This document shows positions 13,116 to 25,440 of a stretch of DNA of 64,000 nt, piece by piece. The position numbers were made by a program, and so were the translations under genes. This DNA comes from Sisyra terminalis. Taxonomy: Eukaryota; Arthropoda; Insecta; Neuroptera; Sisyridae. Position 1 is the stretch's first letter. Every line of letters starts with the position of its first letter. The stretch spans positions 34,673,701-34,737,700 of the forward strand of contig OY292275.1 of the NCBI GenBank assembly GCA_958496175.1, read 5' to 3'. The notes beneath the pieces are model-generated. The model was given only the letters and a program-made list of their open reading frames with translations, was not told where the DNA came from and made no database searches.

Positions 13116-16100
13116 CTGTATATTTGGTATAAAACTATGAACTCACAAGTGACGCTAGGGGACTTCCAAGTGTTTTAACGAGAATTTTAAATTTTAAAAG
13201 TCAGTCATTTTTGCAGAAAACTGTTATTTTTCGAAAGTAATATGAACTTTACTTCCAGTCACGCCTTCATGATTGTAAGTATACAAAAAAAAGTATCACT
13301 ACTTCTAGCTACTTATACCCACGTTTTTCATAGGTTAAAATTTTGAATTGTCCAGGCTACCGGATTCCGTAGAGATGCGGTCATTTTTGCCGTAACATTT
13401 TTTCGTGCGAAAGAGTAAACATACCAGATTATTAACTTCAATTTGTTGAATCACCATTCAATTTGTCGTTGTACAATAGACCAATAATATGCAGTCAAAT
13501 TTTGATGAATTTGACATAAGAAGATGAAACTTCTATTTAAAATTTCATCCCTTTAACGTCTTTATATACCGCATTACTATTTATTAAATACTCGTATATA
13601 CTGCAGATACACATTTTTTGAGAACTGTACTGATTAGATAGAGGGAGAACCAATTCCTAACCAGACACAATAAACGATGAAATCTACTATTAACTGTTCA
13701 ATAAATCTATGTCGAAAGCGTGCAGAATTAATCCTAATAGCAGTACGGGAGAAACAAACATAAGGGATATAACCTCGACATAACCTGAGGGATAAATACT
13801 GTTAAAATGCAAACATTTTGCCTTCATTTTTTAAGTGTAAGTTAAAACCTGTCAACTTTCCCGAAGAATAGATAAAACTATTTATATTCGTTCTTATAAA
13901 TAAGCAAAAAAGATTGATGATATGTCATCTCACCCTCCCAATAAAAATGACTGTTAATAACGTCTAGACATAAATTTATTTTAGAAGTTAAGAATTTAAT
14001 ATCCATCAACTCGATATTTATGTACACTAGATCAAATGCAAAACAAGATTTACAAAATTTCGATCAGAGTTACAATTCTTTAAACTTAATCTCTATTTTT
14101 AAATCAAGTTTACATTATTCAGATGGTATGTGCATAAAAAAAATATTTTAAAAATTAATAATATATGTATACATTAATTGCAACACGTGTAAAGTAAACG
14201 GCACTCTGCATATGCACTTATGGAATAAATTAATCAAGTGTTAAAAATGTTAATTAATTTTAATTAAATAAATCATTCTTGATGCATTCAGTTCGTACGT
14301 TTCAAGAATAATAAATACAGAAAAAAAAGATTTCCATGATGCAATTATATTCTAATTTTATAAGAAGTGAGAGTTCATAAATCATTAAACATTTTTGTAA
14401 CATGTTTTCAAAAAAATGCTCTTATTATCTTTAGGTATTTTGTTTATTTTTTTCATCGGCGAAAATATAAATTCGAGAACTGTTTGAATTAACATTCATT
14501 TTTATTGATTTTGGATCATCTTTGTTTTTAAAAATATGCATGCCGTTAATTTTGGATTGGGACTAGAAAAGAACTGTCTGAAATATCAAATACGTTTCTA
14601 ATTTTCACAGATTGTTAAAAAAAAATGTAACATATTCTATTAATAGTATTAATAGAGATTGATCTACAATGGGCATTAAAATAAAGAAATTTTGGTTTCT
14701 TAAATCATTTTAGCAATAATTTTAAGAAAAACAACCCTTCTAAAATTAAAATTAAGCGTTTCAAAAATACTCGATATTCCGAAATGCACAAAAAAAACAA
14801 TCATTGGGCTGATTCAGTCCTATGCAGTAAATTATATTTATTATTTTAAAGCATAACTTTCATGGAACTTCAAACAGGAAAAAGTCAATTATTATTTTTA
14901 ATGCTGAACGATACTCTTTTTTAAATACATCAATATATTTGATTTTATACTGATTTTTTATACAAAAATCCAATGAACAATGTTGTAGTGAGGGTTTTTG
15001 CCGCCCAAGGCCAACGGAAAATTCACCGCCCCCTATTTATATCATTAGTCAAGAAAATTGGTAACAAGTCAAATACCTTTAAATTCTTTAAATATTTCGT
15101 GTTTTTCTCAAGCGAAATCTTTTATTAAACTATCAATGCCAAATTGCCACCCCTTTTTATGTACCACTGAGTTAAGTTCCTCTCCTACCTCCCCCCTCCC
15201 TCCTCCGCGATGCTATAGCTAATGATGCTGTATAACCGAATCAATGATGTAGACTAGGGGTCTCCATTTGAAAAATACATACATGTAAAATATCACAGCC
15301 TTACATCGATGTTTATCGATACATCACTCAAAAATATCGATGTTTTCAACATCGAATACTTTCTACAATGCTTTGATTATCAAACTTTCTACGTACAACT
15401 GTTCTCCAGTTCAACGGGGAAAGTTTACTGTCTTTAGTTTGATACTTATGAATGTAGAGTTAGTGTAATAAGGCTATAGAGTGTAGTGCTGTAGCTGTCG
15501 TGATATGTTTAGTTTTATGGGTGTTGGTATAGTAGAATTATCTGAGTGAGATAGTGAAATAGGATAAAGCTTTTTAAGTGAAACAAAATCTATCAACCAA
15601 TAGAAATTTTTTATTAATTATTAATTTTTTATATAAATATTTTATTAGAATATTAGACGATTACATTAAGAAAAAAAGACAGGAAATAAATATTTATCTA
15701 TCTATCATTTATCTAGAAAAAAAAATATTTTAAGACTTTAACTAGTTAAAACCAATGCTGCTTAGGCAGACTTTGCAGAAACAAAATTTTACTTAATCGT
15801 TTTCCCTTCTTTCTATTCTTTTGCTGACTGCGTATTTGAGCAGCCTTTCAAATGAACGTTCGGATAGGACGGAAGTCCCTAGAATAGTATAGTCAAGTAT
15901 TTAAAGGTAATTTTTAAAGCTTAGAAAACTGAACTTTTAGATCATTCCAGATTTCTAATGGTTTCCCATTGAGATTCTTCCTACTGGACTACATAAATAT
16001 ATGAGCAATGTATCTCTACCGCTTGGTTCCGCTAGTTACGCACAAATGTCACTATTTGTTAATGACATTTATTAAAAATTAAAACGATTCAACATGATAA

Positions 16101-17088
16101 TGTATATATTTTCTTTAGTTTTTGTATTAATTAACTAGAGTTTTTTTTTACATGCAATGAATGCATTTCTTAAAGTCGATATATCGAATAGAAAAACTCT
16201 GACAAAATATCGAATTAATGTATTGTATGGTGAACATCGATTAAATTAGATGCATCTATAAAGGCATAGTAATAAAAAACACCCATTTTCGGATCAGAAG
16301 AAAATTGTAGTTATTGGACAAGAAATTTAAATTTATCACTCTTCTAAGATTAAGAAGTAATAAAGACTCAATTTTCTAAAAATCCGTAACAAAGCGAAAT
16401 TATTTTTGAATTTTATTATTTGGTAAATCTTGCATTAATTTTAAATTCATTTCTATAATTTTTTCACAATATTTAAATTTTAGTATCTTAAGTGGCTTGA
16501 ATTTCTAATCAAACAATATATGAAGTAAATTATTTCACTGTAATTGTGTATCGAGTATATAGCATAAAGCTTCATCATTAGGCCTATTTCCCACTTATAC
16601 GTTTACCATTCGATTTTTATTCAAAAAAAGTTCCCATAAGTCCTTTTGACCACATAAATACATAAATATATTTGGAAAAATAAAGTTGGATTCTTTTGCC
16701 GGTTTTCAATTCGTTTATTATCTGAAATATTGTCAACCCTTTTTTGAACACATAAAGGATATGTGACTTTTAGTTAAAGGAAGTAACCAAATACTTTTCA
16801 AGTAAAAATAAAATAGCAAGGGCATAAGTGAAAAATAAATTTTACATTAATTAAGAAAAATGAAGACTTGAAGACCAAACATTGATTATGCTTTACAAAA
16901 GACGAATATTTGTGCCCACAGGGTAAATTTTGATGAATTTTGGTAAATAGAAAAAAAATTGTATGGTATGTGTTGGAAATTAAAATATGTACATTACTAT
17001 ACTGTAGATTTTCTTTACGATTTTCCTTCAAACAATGACTCCATAAAAGCCAGCATGAATCAAACCAAAGTGTACTTGCGATTGCAAA
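13112..17088. other. Non-coding stretch with unusual C-rich and ATCGAT-rich patches
   Basis: No gene recognised. Near 15000-15050 and 15180-15212 the + strand becomes sharply C-rich (CTCC-CCCCCC-CTCCC type runs), against the A+T-rich background. At 15305-15357 ATCGAT/TATCGATA motifs recur four times, and related ATCGA motifs recur at 16170-16250. A similar spaced pattern appears at 32070-32150. These look like transposon termini, but I could not define an element. Confidence 0.4.
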
Positions 17089-17322
17089 TTAAAGCATTAT
17101 TTAACAAAAAAAAAAACATCGCGCTACCCCTATTTTTAAAAAATAAAAAAATCATATGACTTGATTACTCATTAACCAACGTAAGGTAAGTAAAAATCAA
17201 CGCCAAACGATTGGCATTGAACTTTACTTGCCTTACTTTAACTAATGAGTAAAAAGGTTATAAGATTTTTAAAAAATAGGGGTAGGACCGCATGCATTTT
17301 TATTTGTAAAAAAATGCTTTAA
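17089..17322. mobile_element. Long-hairpin MITE-like element
   Basis: An inverted repeat of about 234 bp. The left arm starts TTAAAGCAT and contains GCTACCCCTATTTTT and ACTCATTA; the right arm contains TAATGAGT, AAAAATAGGGGTAG and ends ATGCTTTAA. The arms pair over most of their length around a loop near 17195-17215. No coding capacity. This form is typical of foldback/MITE elements; superfamily not assigned. Confidence 0.8.
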
Positions 17323-18592
17323 TATATTTTCCCCGTCCACAATATATGTTTTTAAAAAGCACAATAAAACTAGACCTATAAAATTTGAGCTTTCGGCTGC
17401 TTTCCATTTCAATTTTCAATTTTTTTAATATGTTGTAATCCTTATGTTTGAGTAGTTAAACAATATAATATATAAACTAATAGTCAACAATTATATCTAA
17501 AGCTGTTTTTGTTACATGATGCAAAACTATTTTTTTTTTTTTTTGAGAGCCGACCCCATAAAATATTGCAGCATATTCAGAGAAAAAAATATGAATATTA
17601 TTAAATAAGCTTTACAAAAAAATAGTAGTATAATACTAATGTCTGGAAAATATGCTTTGTTATATTTTCAAATTATGAATTAAATTTATGCAACGGTTTC
17701 ATGTTGCTTTGCTTTAAAAAAAAATTTGTTGCCTTGAATTATGATAATTTGCTATTATATCAAATAGCACTTTGTCTGAAAATTTTGACGAATTCATGAT
17801 GCAAGAATTTTCCAATTTTTTTAGCATTCAAGGTGAATGAGTAACATCATTGACAAATTACTAATAGAATTTGAAAAAAATCTATTGCATCAAACATTAA
17901 CAAATTAGTAATTTCCTCGTGTGACTTCAATTAATGCAATTTGGAAAAAATGAACTACAAATTTCTATGTCTGAATATTTTAACTATTTGTATAAGGAAT
18001 TTTTTTGATAATTATACTCCTAATTAAGCGTATTTTCAATACAAACATTTCATTCTTTAAATTATGAAGAAAATTAGAGAAGAGATTATTAAATTTTAAA
18101 TAATTTTTGTTTACTGTGAAAAATTGTGGATTTTAAGGGAAAGGATTAAAAGTTATATATTTAAAGAAAACATAAGTTTCAGTAAAATGCATTATTTTTC
18201 GTATCCGGTTTGAGGTAGGTATTATTGGTATACGTAAATTAAGTAAGAAAAGCATCTTAAAGCTAACTGGAAAATAATTGAAATTTAATTGAACGTTTGT
18301 TGGTTTTGCAGAAGGAAATAATCTTTTTTTTTCTAATTCTGCGAACGACAAAAAATAGTTAATTTTTGATTGACGCAAGTTGATCGTAATTAGATGTGGC
18401 GGCAAAACTATGGTAAACCAGGATAGTTAAAGTTGTAACCTTTTTAATTATAGGCATTAAAATTATTTAAACCTGTTTATTGGATGAGACATTCTAGCTA
18501 ATGACTTCAGCGGTAATTAATAGAGGAAGTTTGCATGATTCTTTTCTACAGGCATCTTTCGAGAGTATCGCAGGAGTTTTGAAAATTCTTAC
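17323..18592. other. Probable intron sequence downstream of the 18593-19396 exon
   Basis: No exon could be recognised on the minus strand after the 5' splice site at 18592. The frame at 18133-18405 shows no conserved pattern. This stretch is probably the start of a long intron whose next exon is beyond the left edge of the window or too small to see. Confidence 0.45.
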
Positions 18593-19396
18593 CGTTTGAG
18601 AGTAGTGTGTTTAGTACCACCGTTCGTTAAAATTTTCGTCTTCGGTTTATCGCTTACGGTGCTGGTTGGCGTCATTGAACTGGCACTAGTCACATCACTC
18701 AGGAAACTGCTAACACTGCTGTCTTTCGAAATATTTCCGGTTGTACACTGCATTTTAGCGATGGCACTACTTGCACCACTTGCTCCACTATTTGTTACTA
18801 CTGTTTTTTTCATTGTTTGATGTACCACAACCACATTGTTACCACCATTATTTATGCCACTTGTAATAAAACTAGAATTGGCACTGGGACCAGTTGATGC
18901 GGATGCTGTCGTTATCCTAGTCGCAAAAGTGCTTTCTCCAACTTCATTATGTGCTTCATCACTATTACCATTCACCGGACGGACACTTTGACCATTTTTA
19001 GCAGCCCCGTTAATTACAATGCGATGATTGCTCGTATTGTGATCAGGTTGAGATGATGCTAGCTGGGCTTCCTGCTGCTGTTGTTGAATTTCCAATTTTA
19101 GTTGTAAATGTTCTTTATTAATAGGGGGTTTTTCATCCATAGGCAACATATAGGATAACATTTTGTATTTAATTTTTAAAATTGCATCGTTTACAATTCA
19201 AAAAAAATTATTGCTTTCACGTTCTTCTCAGAAAAATTAAAACATATAAATTTATATGTTTCAATTTTCTTAAATTTATCACAAAAGAAAGGATAGAGAA
19301 GTGTAATAATCCACTCTTTAATTTTTGCTTTACTATTTATATCACATCACTTCAGTTCTTTGGACATCGTTTCATTAGCACCACATGAACCTGATT
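18593..19396 (-). CDS. 5' coding exon of an unidentified Gln/Ser/Thr/Asn-rich protein (partial gene)
   Basis: The exon begins after a good 3' splice site (pyrimidine-rich, then ACAG, at 19397-19400) and ends at a strong 5' splice site (ACG|GTAAGA, intron from 18592). It has 235 nt of leader, then a start at 19161 and 189 codons plus two nucleotides. The peptide opens MLSYMLPMDEKPPINK (a second start is possible at Met8), carries a Gln-rich stretch near residues 24-34, and continues as low-complexity Ser/Thr/Asn/Gly sequence, probably disordered, with no domain. Composition is clearly less A+T-rich than the surroundings. The open frame runs only a few codons past the splice site, so I infer a larger gene continuing left. 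I do not recognise the family; a scaffold, kinase or RNA-binding protein N-terminus are all possible. Confidence 0.72.
19352..19386 (-). promoter_or_regulatory. Two overlapping minimal upstream ORFs in the 5' leader
   Basis: Directly after the inferred 3' splice site the leader of the 18593-19396 exon has a 3-codon uORF (19386-19375) whose stop overlaps the start of a 7-codon uORF (19375-19352) through TAATG. Such chained uORFs commonly lower initiation at the main start (19161). The arrangement is visible; the effect is inferred. Confidence 0.45.
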
Positions 19397-20486
19397 CTGT
19401 AAAAGAAAACATTTTATTAATACAGTTTTTAAATATAAATGTGAAAAACTTATAAGTTAAAAGTTATTTGTAAAATATTCAACTTATACTAAGCTAAGTG
19501 ACAAAATTGAGTCTTTCTACTGACGGGTTTGTGGTAAAGAAACTGTAATTAAGAAGGTTTTTGAAGTCATTCTATTAAATACTTTGTAATTAATGAGATT
19601 CTTCATTTTTATTAATAAAATTCACTAAATTGTTACTACGTGATTTATTACAATCTCTGTGATTTTATTATTTTTAGATATTCCTAAGGCTTTTTGTCCC
19701 ACTTTAAAAAATTTAAAACATGTGTTTTATAAATAGAAGCGCCATAAAATACCTCATTTAAAAGTGCAAAAATTGTACAAAATAACTTTTGTAGTTTAGA
19801 AAAATGAATTCACTTACATAAAATTCTTTAATGATGAGATGAATTAAATATTTTTTGTTATGTATAGTAAACATTAAGTAAATTTAATTTTGTTGCAATA
19901 CAAAAAAATATTTGCAACTAATTTATTTAATCAAGCAATTAAATGTCATAAGTATTTATGGCTATCTTATCTTAATGTCTTAAGTTTACACAATGATTAT
20001 GACATACACATTCATGTGTTTGAAAATTCAAATATGCAGGTATGTACCTGTAATTACATACACTCATCAATAGATCTAATATACATGTTCTAAAAATAAT
20101 TCAATTGTTTTAGAAATGAATATTCAAACATAAAGTAGCTGTTACGCAAAATAAAATAAAAAATAATCACTAAAAATACAAAAAAAAAAAATCGTTAAAT
20201 TTTAAATGTCTAAAACGAGCTTTTATTGGCCCGGCATTAAAATGACGTCACAGTACAGAAACTTCAATGGACATTTTCCTATAACAAATGCACTTAAGCT
20301 CAAAGGGAAAGCTAGCTTAAATCTTTTGAACTATATAATAATGATATAAACGATAACAATTTTCAACATTTGGTGCGACCATTTATATTTTATTACACGT
20401 CGTAATTTTTTAAAAGAAAAAGTAACTAAATATACTCTTTAGAAAACACTTTATAATTAGACGAGTAAATCATGAAAGAGGTGTTA
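19397..20486. other. Intron or intergenic A+T-rich sequence
   Basis: Lies upstream of the 18593-19396 exon on the minus strand and is probably part of its 5' intron. Apart from a perfect CRE palindrome at 20243-20250 in a locally G+C-richer patch (20215-20290), nothing was recognised. Confidence 0.45.
20243..20250. promoter_or_regulatory. CRE palindrome TGACGTCA
   Basis: Perfect CRE in a patch of higher G+C content. One of three in the window (also 12317-12324 and 21698-21705). No transcript start can be placed here from sequence. Confidence 0.25.
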
Positions 20487-20685
20487 CAGAGTAATGCTTC
20501 TTAAATTTTTTAAAGCCCCAACCTTCTAAATCAGAAAAAACACAAAGTTCCCTTCCCCAAAAGTTTAAAACTTTAGTTACTTTATTTATGTACCATTAAT
20601 TATTATTATAAAAATATTTCGCAATTTCCTGGCAGAAGCTCCAGGGCCATCTAGCAGGCCGCGCCCTTAAGTTTGAGAAGCACTG
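20487..20685. mobile_element. hAT-like MITE (non-autonomous)
   Basis: The right end read on the minus strand is CAGTGCTTCTCAAACTTAAG, the classic hAT terminal motif. The left end on the plus strand (from 20487) is a diverged version containing ATGCTTCTTAAATTTT. The interior has no coding capacity. Target-site duplications are not convincing, consistent with age. Confidence 0.6.
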
Positions 20686-23600
20686 TTATAGAGGCCAATA
20701 AATTATTACAAATTATTACATTTGTGTTGAGAACAAAAATAATATTTAAATGTAAATCTTTTAATAAATAAAAACATATTTAAGGTGAAATAATGGCTAT
20801 TTTTTTGAAAAACAGTGTATATATTACGATTTTGAATATTTGATAGAAATAATAATTACTTAACTACATAAGTTTAGTTTTTGTTACTGATATTTTTAGT
20901 ATACAAATACCAAACCAACTTTTACACCAAAATATCGATTTTTACTTATTATTTTCAATATGATGCATCTCTTCGATCAATTTATAATTTTAAGATTTAA
21001 TTGTACATAAAAAAGACATTAAGAAAAATAATGTACAAAATTCTACAAAAAATTAATCATAAGAAAGAAAAAAATTATCTGTTTCAAATACCTATAATAA
21101 ATAATAAATACTATAATTTTTTTGGAGTAAAGGCTTTTTATTTTTCACAATACGTACAATACTGAGAAAAATTATTTTCTGATTTGCTATTTTATTCGAT
21201 TTATTCGCCAATTTGCTTTAAGTACCAATATATCATTCAAAACTTGCCCAAATACCTTTCTGGCGCTGCTTTACCATTGTTGTCGTCCTATGGCTTTTTC
21301 ATCATTTTTCGTTTCAGTTAACCTTTTTGAACTATTGAAAAATTATTAACTATAATTTTCTCCAAAATTTGATTGATTACGAAAATAAAGTTGTTCTTAA
21401 AAACTAATTATAAATCTAAATTAATCTAAATTATTCTTTGGATCTTACTTCCAATTGCAATCATAGTTTAATAGTTTGGAAAACAGTGTTTCTTACTTGT
21501 ATAATAAAATTCGGTAATAAAATGATTAATGAAAAACTTAATCTTTACATACACTAAATACAAATAATCTCTATTCTACAGAAAAAAAAATTTCTCCTCA
21601 TTTTCCGGGGCTAATGTGAAAAAATGTGTAAGCTATTGCTGTTTCTCTGATAACTTATCAATGATCTATTTATATTTGGCTTTCAATAAATGGACTGTGA
21701 CGTCAAAGACAACCCACAGGCGCACCCATCGTTTTCGGACTCTCTTTTCACCTTAATTTTTTTTCTTGCCAATATAAAAATTTTCATTACTAAAAATTGA
21801 GTTTTTCTCACTTTAATAACGTCCAATATCGATGAAAAAATAAAACATAAAGTTGCATATGATTGATTTGATAACTAATTACTTATGAATTTATTAATAA
21901 CTTTAAGGGTAAAATGTTTATTTTAATTTTTTTACAAAAGCCAATAATGCTTTACTTGATTTGACCTAAACTAAATGTTTGTACTTCCCGGAAGTTCTTT
22001 TTCGTTGAAGACAAATTTTTGAATAAACATTTTGTATGCTCTATTTTTAAGTAATAAAACTAGGAAACTAAAATATATTTATCTTTGTGTAACTTACTTA
22101 AAATAAACGAAAAAGAAGATACTATAAGGTTGGTAAAAAAAATACATGTAATATTGACGTGATACTTAAGTCTTTGAATGGGACACAGATTGTAGATTTC
22201 ATTAAATATAAAGTGAATATGTAGTAAAAAAAATTGTAAAAGACTTGAGAAATGTCTGGTAAATTATATGTTGGCGCTAGTTGAATAGTTCCACATCTGG
22301 TTTTGTATAAATGACCAGAAAAAGTAAATAGTTGAAGTTATTAAATTATTTAAAATATTTTCAAGAAAATTAAAAAAATAGTATCAAAATTTGAAGGGAA
22401 TTGAAACTAGCTAATTAATTTGTTGGATTAAGCATATTAAATTATGCATTTTATTTTGATATAAATAATATAACGATTTCATGTATAACTTACATGTACT
22501 ACATAGTAGTCTTTAACTGTAACCTTAACTGGCCTCGCATTTAATTTTTTTTTTTACAATTATTGCTTATATCAGTTAGTGGGAATTTTGTAACACTTTT
22601 TCTTGATAAGAAACTTAAAATAGTGATAAGAAAATATTTGTGTACAACCGTAAGACTTTTGTAATTAAAACAAAGCAATTTTCTTTCAATATTTACCGAC
22701 AAAAAGAGTTGTTTAGGAATTTTAGTTCGTAGGTTTCATTATTTATACTTTACCTGTAAAAAACATTCAATTTTTTTTTTTAATAGTTTCTTCTATAAAA
22801 ATATAACTTTTATGTAAAATAAATTAAAAAGACAATTCTTAAGGATAGTAGGCACATTTTTGTTTTTACAGTTTGTAAAATGATTACATCATTACTCGAA
22901 GATCGACGCAATTTGATAGTGGGTGAGATGGTTAAGGTCACTTTAATTTAAATACATTACATTTTAATTTTTTGTGATTAGTATTAACATATCATACAAT
23001 TATTCATATACCATGTATTTACATTATAACAATTCCAGTAGAATTATTACAACTTAGATTTAGACAATATTTTGTTTGGAATTTATGTTAAGAAATATAA
23101 TATTTTAAACAAAAAAAAAAACACATTTTTTAAACGCAGAATATACCTAATTTAAATTTTACATCAGTGTTTTCTTATACAATTTTCACTAAAAATTCCG
23201 TTATTCACCAAAGTGATTTCTCTTCAACAACGCCCCCTCAATTATAATTTGTGACCTAAAACATAAAACTTGAATCATAAAAGAAAATAATATCATTTTG
23301 AATCGTGGTTAAGACCTGTCATCATTCTTTTTTTTAAACCAATGCTTTAAAATTATGTATTTATTTATTTTTCACTTATAATTTTTCCTCGATAATTAAC
23401 ATATAACTAAAGGTTTATTTTTCCAGAACTTCAAAATTGACTTTGACTATTTTACACTTGTAAAACAGATGTTTTTGGTCGTTCTTATACCAGAATTCAC
23501 AACTCAAATTTCATATTCTATTAATGGCAGGTATTACCCGATATGACTCATTCGATTAAGTTCTATAAAAGAATTTGTAGTACTAGTTAGAGAGTGGATT

Positions 23601-23832
23601 TTCGCTCGAGAATTCTCGAGTAATTTGTCTTTAGTCGAGACGGGAAAAGAAACTCAACTTGTCGAGAGCTCGAGAAATCACTTTTGCACGTTAGGTAACT
23701 AAAATCCTTAATTTTACATATAAAGTAACTAAATAACTATGGCTCTCTATTAAGCCAATATTGTCAGTAAAATTAGTAACCTCCTATCAATTGATACTAT
23801 TAATGATTCTGTAATTATGAAAGTCTATTATA
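20686..23832. other. Non-coding A+T-rich stretch
   Basis: No gene recognised. It contains a perfect CRE at 21698-21705 and, at 23613-23628, the 16-bp perfect palindrome CTCGAGAATTCTCGAG inside a CTCGAG-rich patch (23605-23670). A CTCGAG motif recurs at about 24637, so an outer element may surround the hairpin at 23833-24253. Confidence 0.45.
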
Positions 23833-24253
23833 TAAGGAAAAAGCGTTGATTTCAATTTTGATATCTTTGTTGAATATTTAACGGGTTACTGAATTGGTTT
23901 TAGTTGATATAGTATGTACAAATTAAAAAAAATGACTCAAGTCCATTTTAGCACACCCATAATCTGGCAACGTTGCATTTTCGATTTTCTATTTATTCTA
24001 TTCGCGATATTTTTGTTAATTCAATTCTAATAATTCTCTCTTTTGTGGCTAAATTTTCATTATAGACCGATTTAATCGCGAATTAAATTAAAAACAAAGT
24101 CGAAAATGCAACGTCGCTAGATTGTGGGTGTGCTAAAATGAACTTGAGCCATTTTTTTTTTAATTTGTACATACTATATCAACTAAAACCAAATCAGTAA
24201 CCCGTTAAATATTCAACAAAGATATCAAAATTGAAATCAACGCTTTTTCCTTA
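23833..24253. mobile_element. Hairpin MITE, family A (full-length copy)
   Basis: An inverted repeat of about 421 bp. The left arm starts TAAGGAAAAAGCGTTGATTT and the right arm ends AAATCAACGCTTTTTCCTTA; both carry the AACGGGTTACTGA and GCAACGTTGCATTTTCGA blocks or their complements. The central part (about 23950-24150) matches two other places in the window, 56937-57115 and 61316-61535, both inside introns of the dynein gene. There is no coding capacity. A foldback/MITE family active in this genome is the best reading; superfamily unknown. Confidence 0.82.
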
Positions 24254-25440
24254 AAATAATATTGAAAGTTAGTTATGATTTGTTTAATTAAAGAATTGTG
24301 ATATTATTATTATTATTATTATAGTTAATTCATATAAAAGGCATTTTAAGTGTAAGTTGGTAACAAAATGTTTGTTTTAATACACAAGTTTTTATCGTTA
24401 ATCAAGTATGTACTAGTAATTTTGTTGATTTCAATTAACTTATTATTTTTTATTTGTTTAAAGACTGGTGCACATTTGGGAGCTGGTAGGGGTTCAATAA
24501 GTATAGAAAAGTTAAGTAATACCCTGCTCTTTACTTTGTATACTGACCGACCGAGCATAAACTGGTTAATTTATTGTTCGTTATCGATTTGTTAATTAAA
24601 AATAACACAGTGTTTTATTAAAAACCTCAAAATTTCTCGAGAAACCCTGATCGAAAAATACGTACGATTACAAATTGTATGTTGGTAGTACAGTTCTTCA
24701 AATTCTTTAATTATTGATACAAATACTATGTAGTTTATTTTGTTTACTTAAGATTCTTACAAGAAATAAATCTAATGTAATATGACTTCGATTAAAACGA
24801 TGGGGATGGTCTGCTAATAGAATATTATACTGGAACAGTTTGCATTCATGAATCTAAATTCCAGAGCAAATCCTGAATTTTTAATACCTCAACTTGATTT
24901 AAAATCGATTTCCAGCCATCAATTTTCAATTCATAAATTTGAAACTTTTGGAAGTACAAACTTAATAAATTTTATATATTTCATAGGAAGTGAGATTATC
25001 TATAAAAAATCTTTTTAGATTTAAAGTTTCATGGTCAGTCTTAATGTAATCAAATCTCTTTATTGAGGTTTTGGTTTTTGGATTGCAGGTCATGTTTTTT
25101 TGTATGTCGTTGCATCTTTGCAACTTGTCTGCCAACGTTTAGCAGTCGTTCCGAATTAGATCTTAAGGATGTAAGAAAATCTTTAATCTATGAGAATCTT
25201 TTTGTTATTAACTGATATACAAAACTGCACTAAAGTATTAAAAGTTGAAATAGGATAAATGATACCCGATATTTATAATTTATTTAAAAGAATGTAATTA
25301 TCTTTGAAAAAAGTTAGTAAGTTGCAAGAAAAAAAATTTTTTTAACTTATGTGTTAACTTTTTTTCAAATCAGTATGACACTTCTATCTAGAGTACTTAC
25401 CTAGATTCTCTTGATATTTATTTGTACAAAGAATTTTTTA
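24254..25440. other. Non-coding stretch with a short TAT repeat
   Basis: A (TAT)n run sits near 24302-24322. The short frames at 24346-24595 on both strands have no recognisable feature. Confidence 0.5.

Noticed and set aside
12987..13178. 63-residue frame with a long Tyr-Ile alternation
   Set aside because: It is the translation of the (TA)n microsatellite and has no coding meaning.
18596..18820. 74-residue hydrophobic plus-strand frame
   Set aside because: Antisense shadow of the Ser/Thr/Asn-rich exon on the minus strand.
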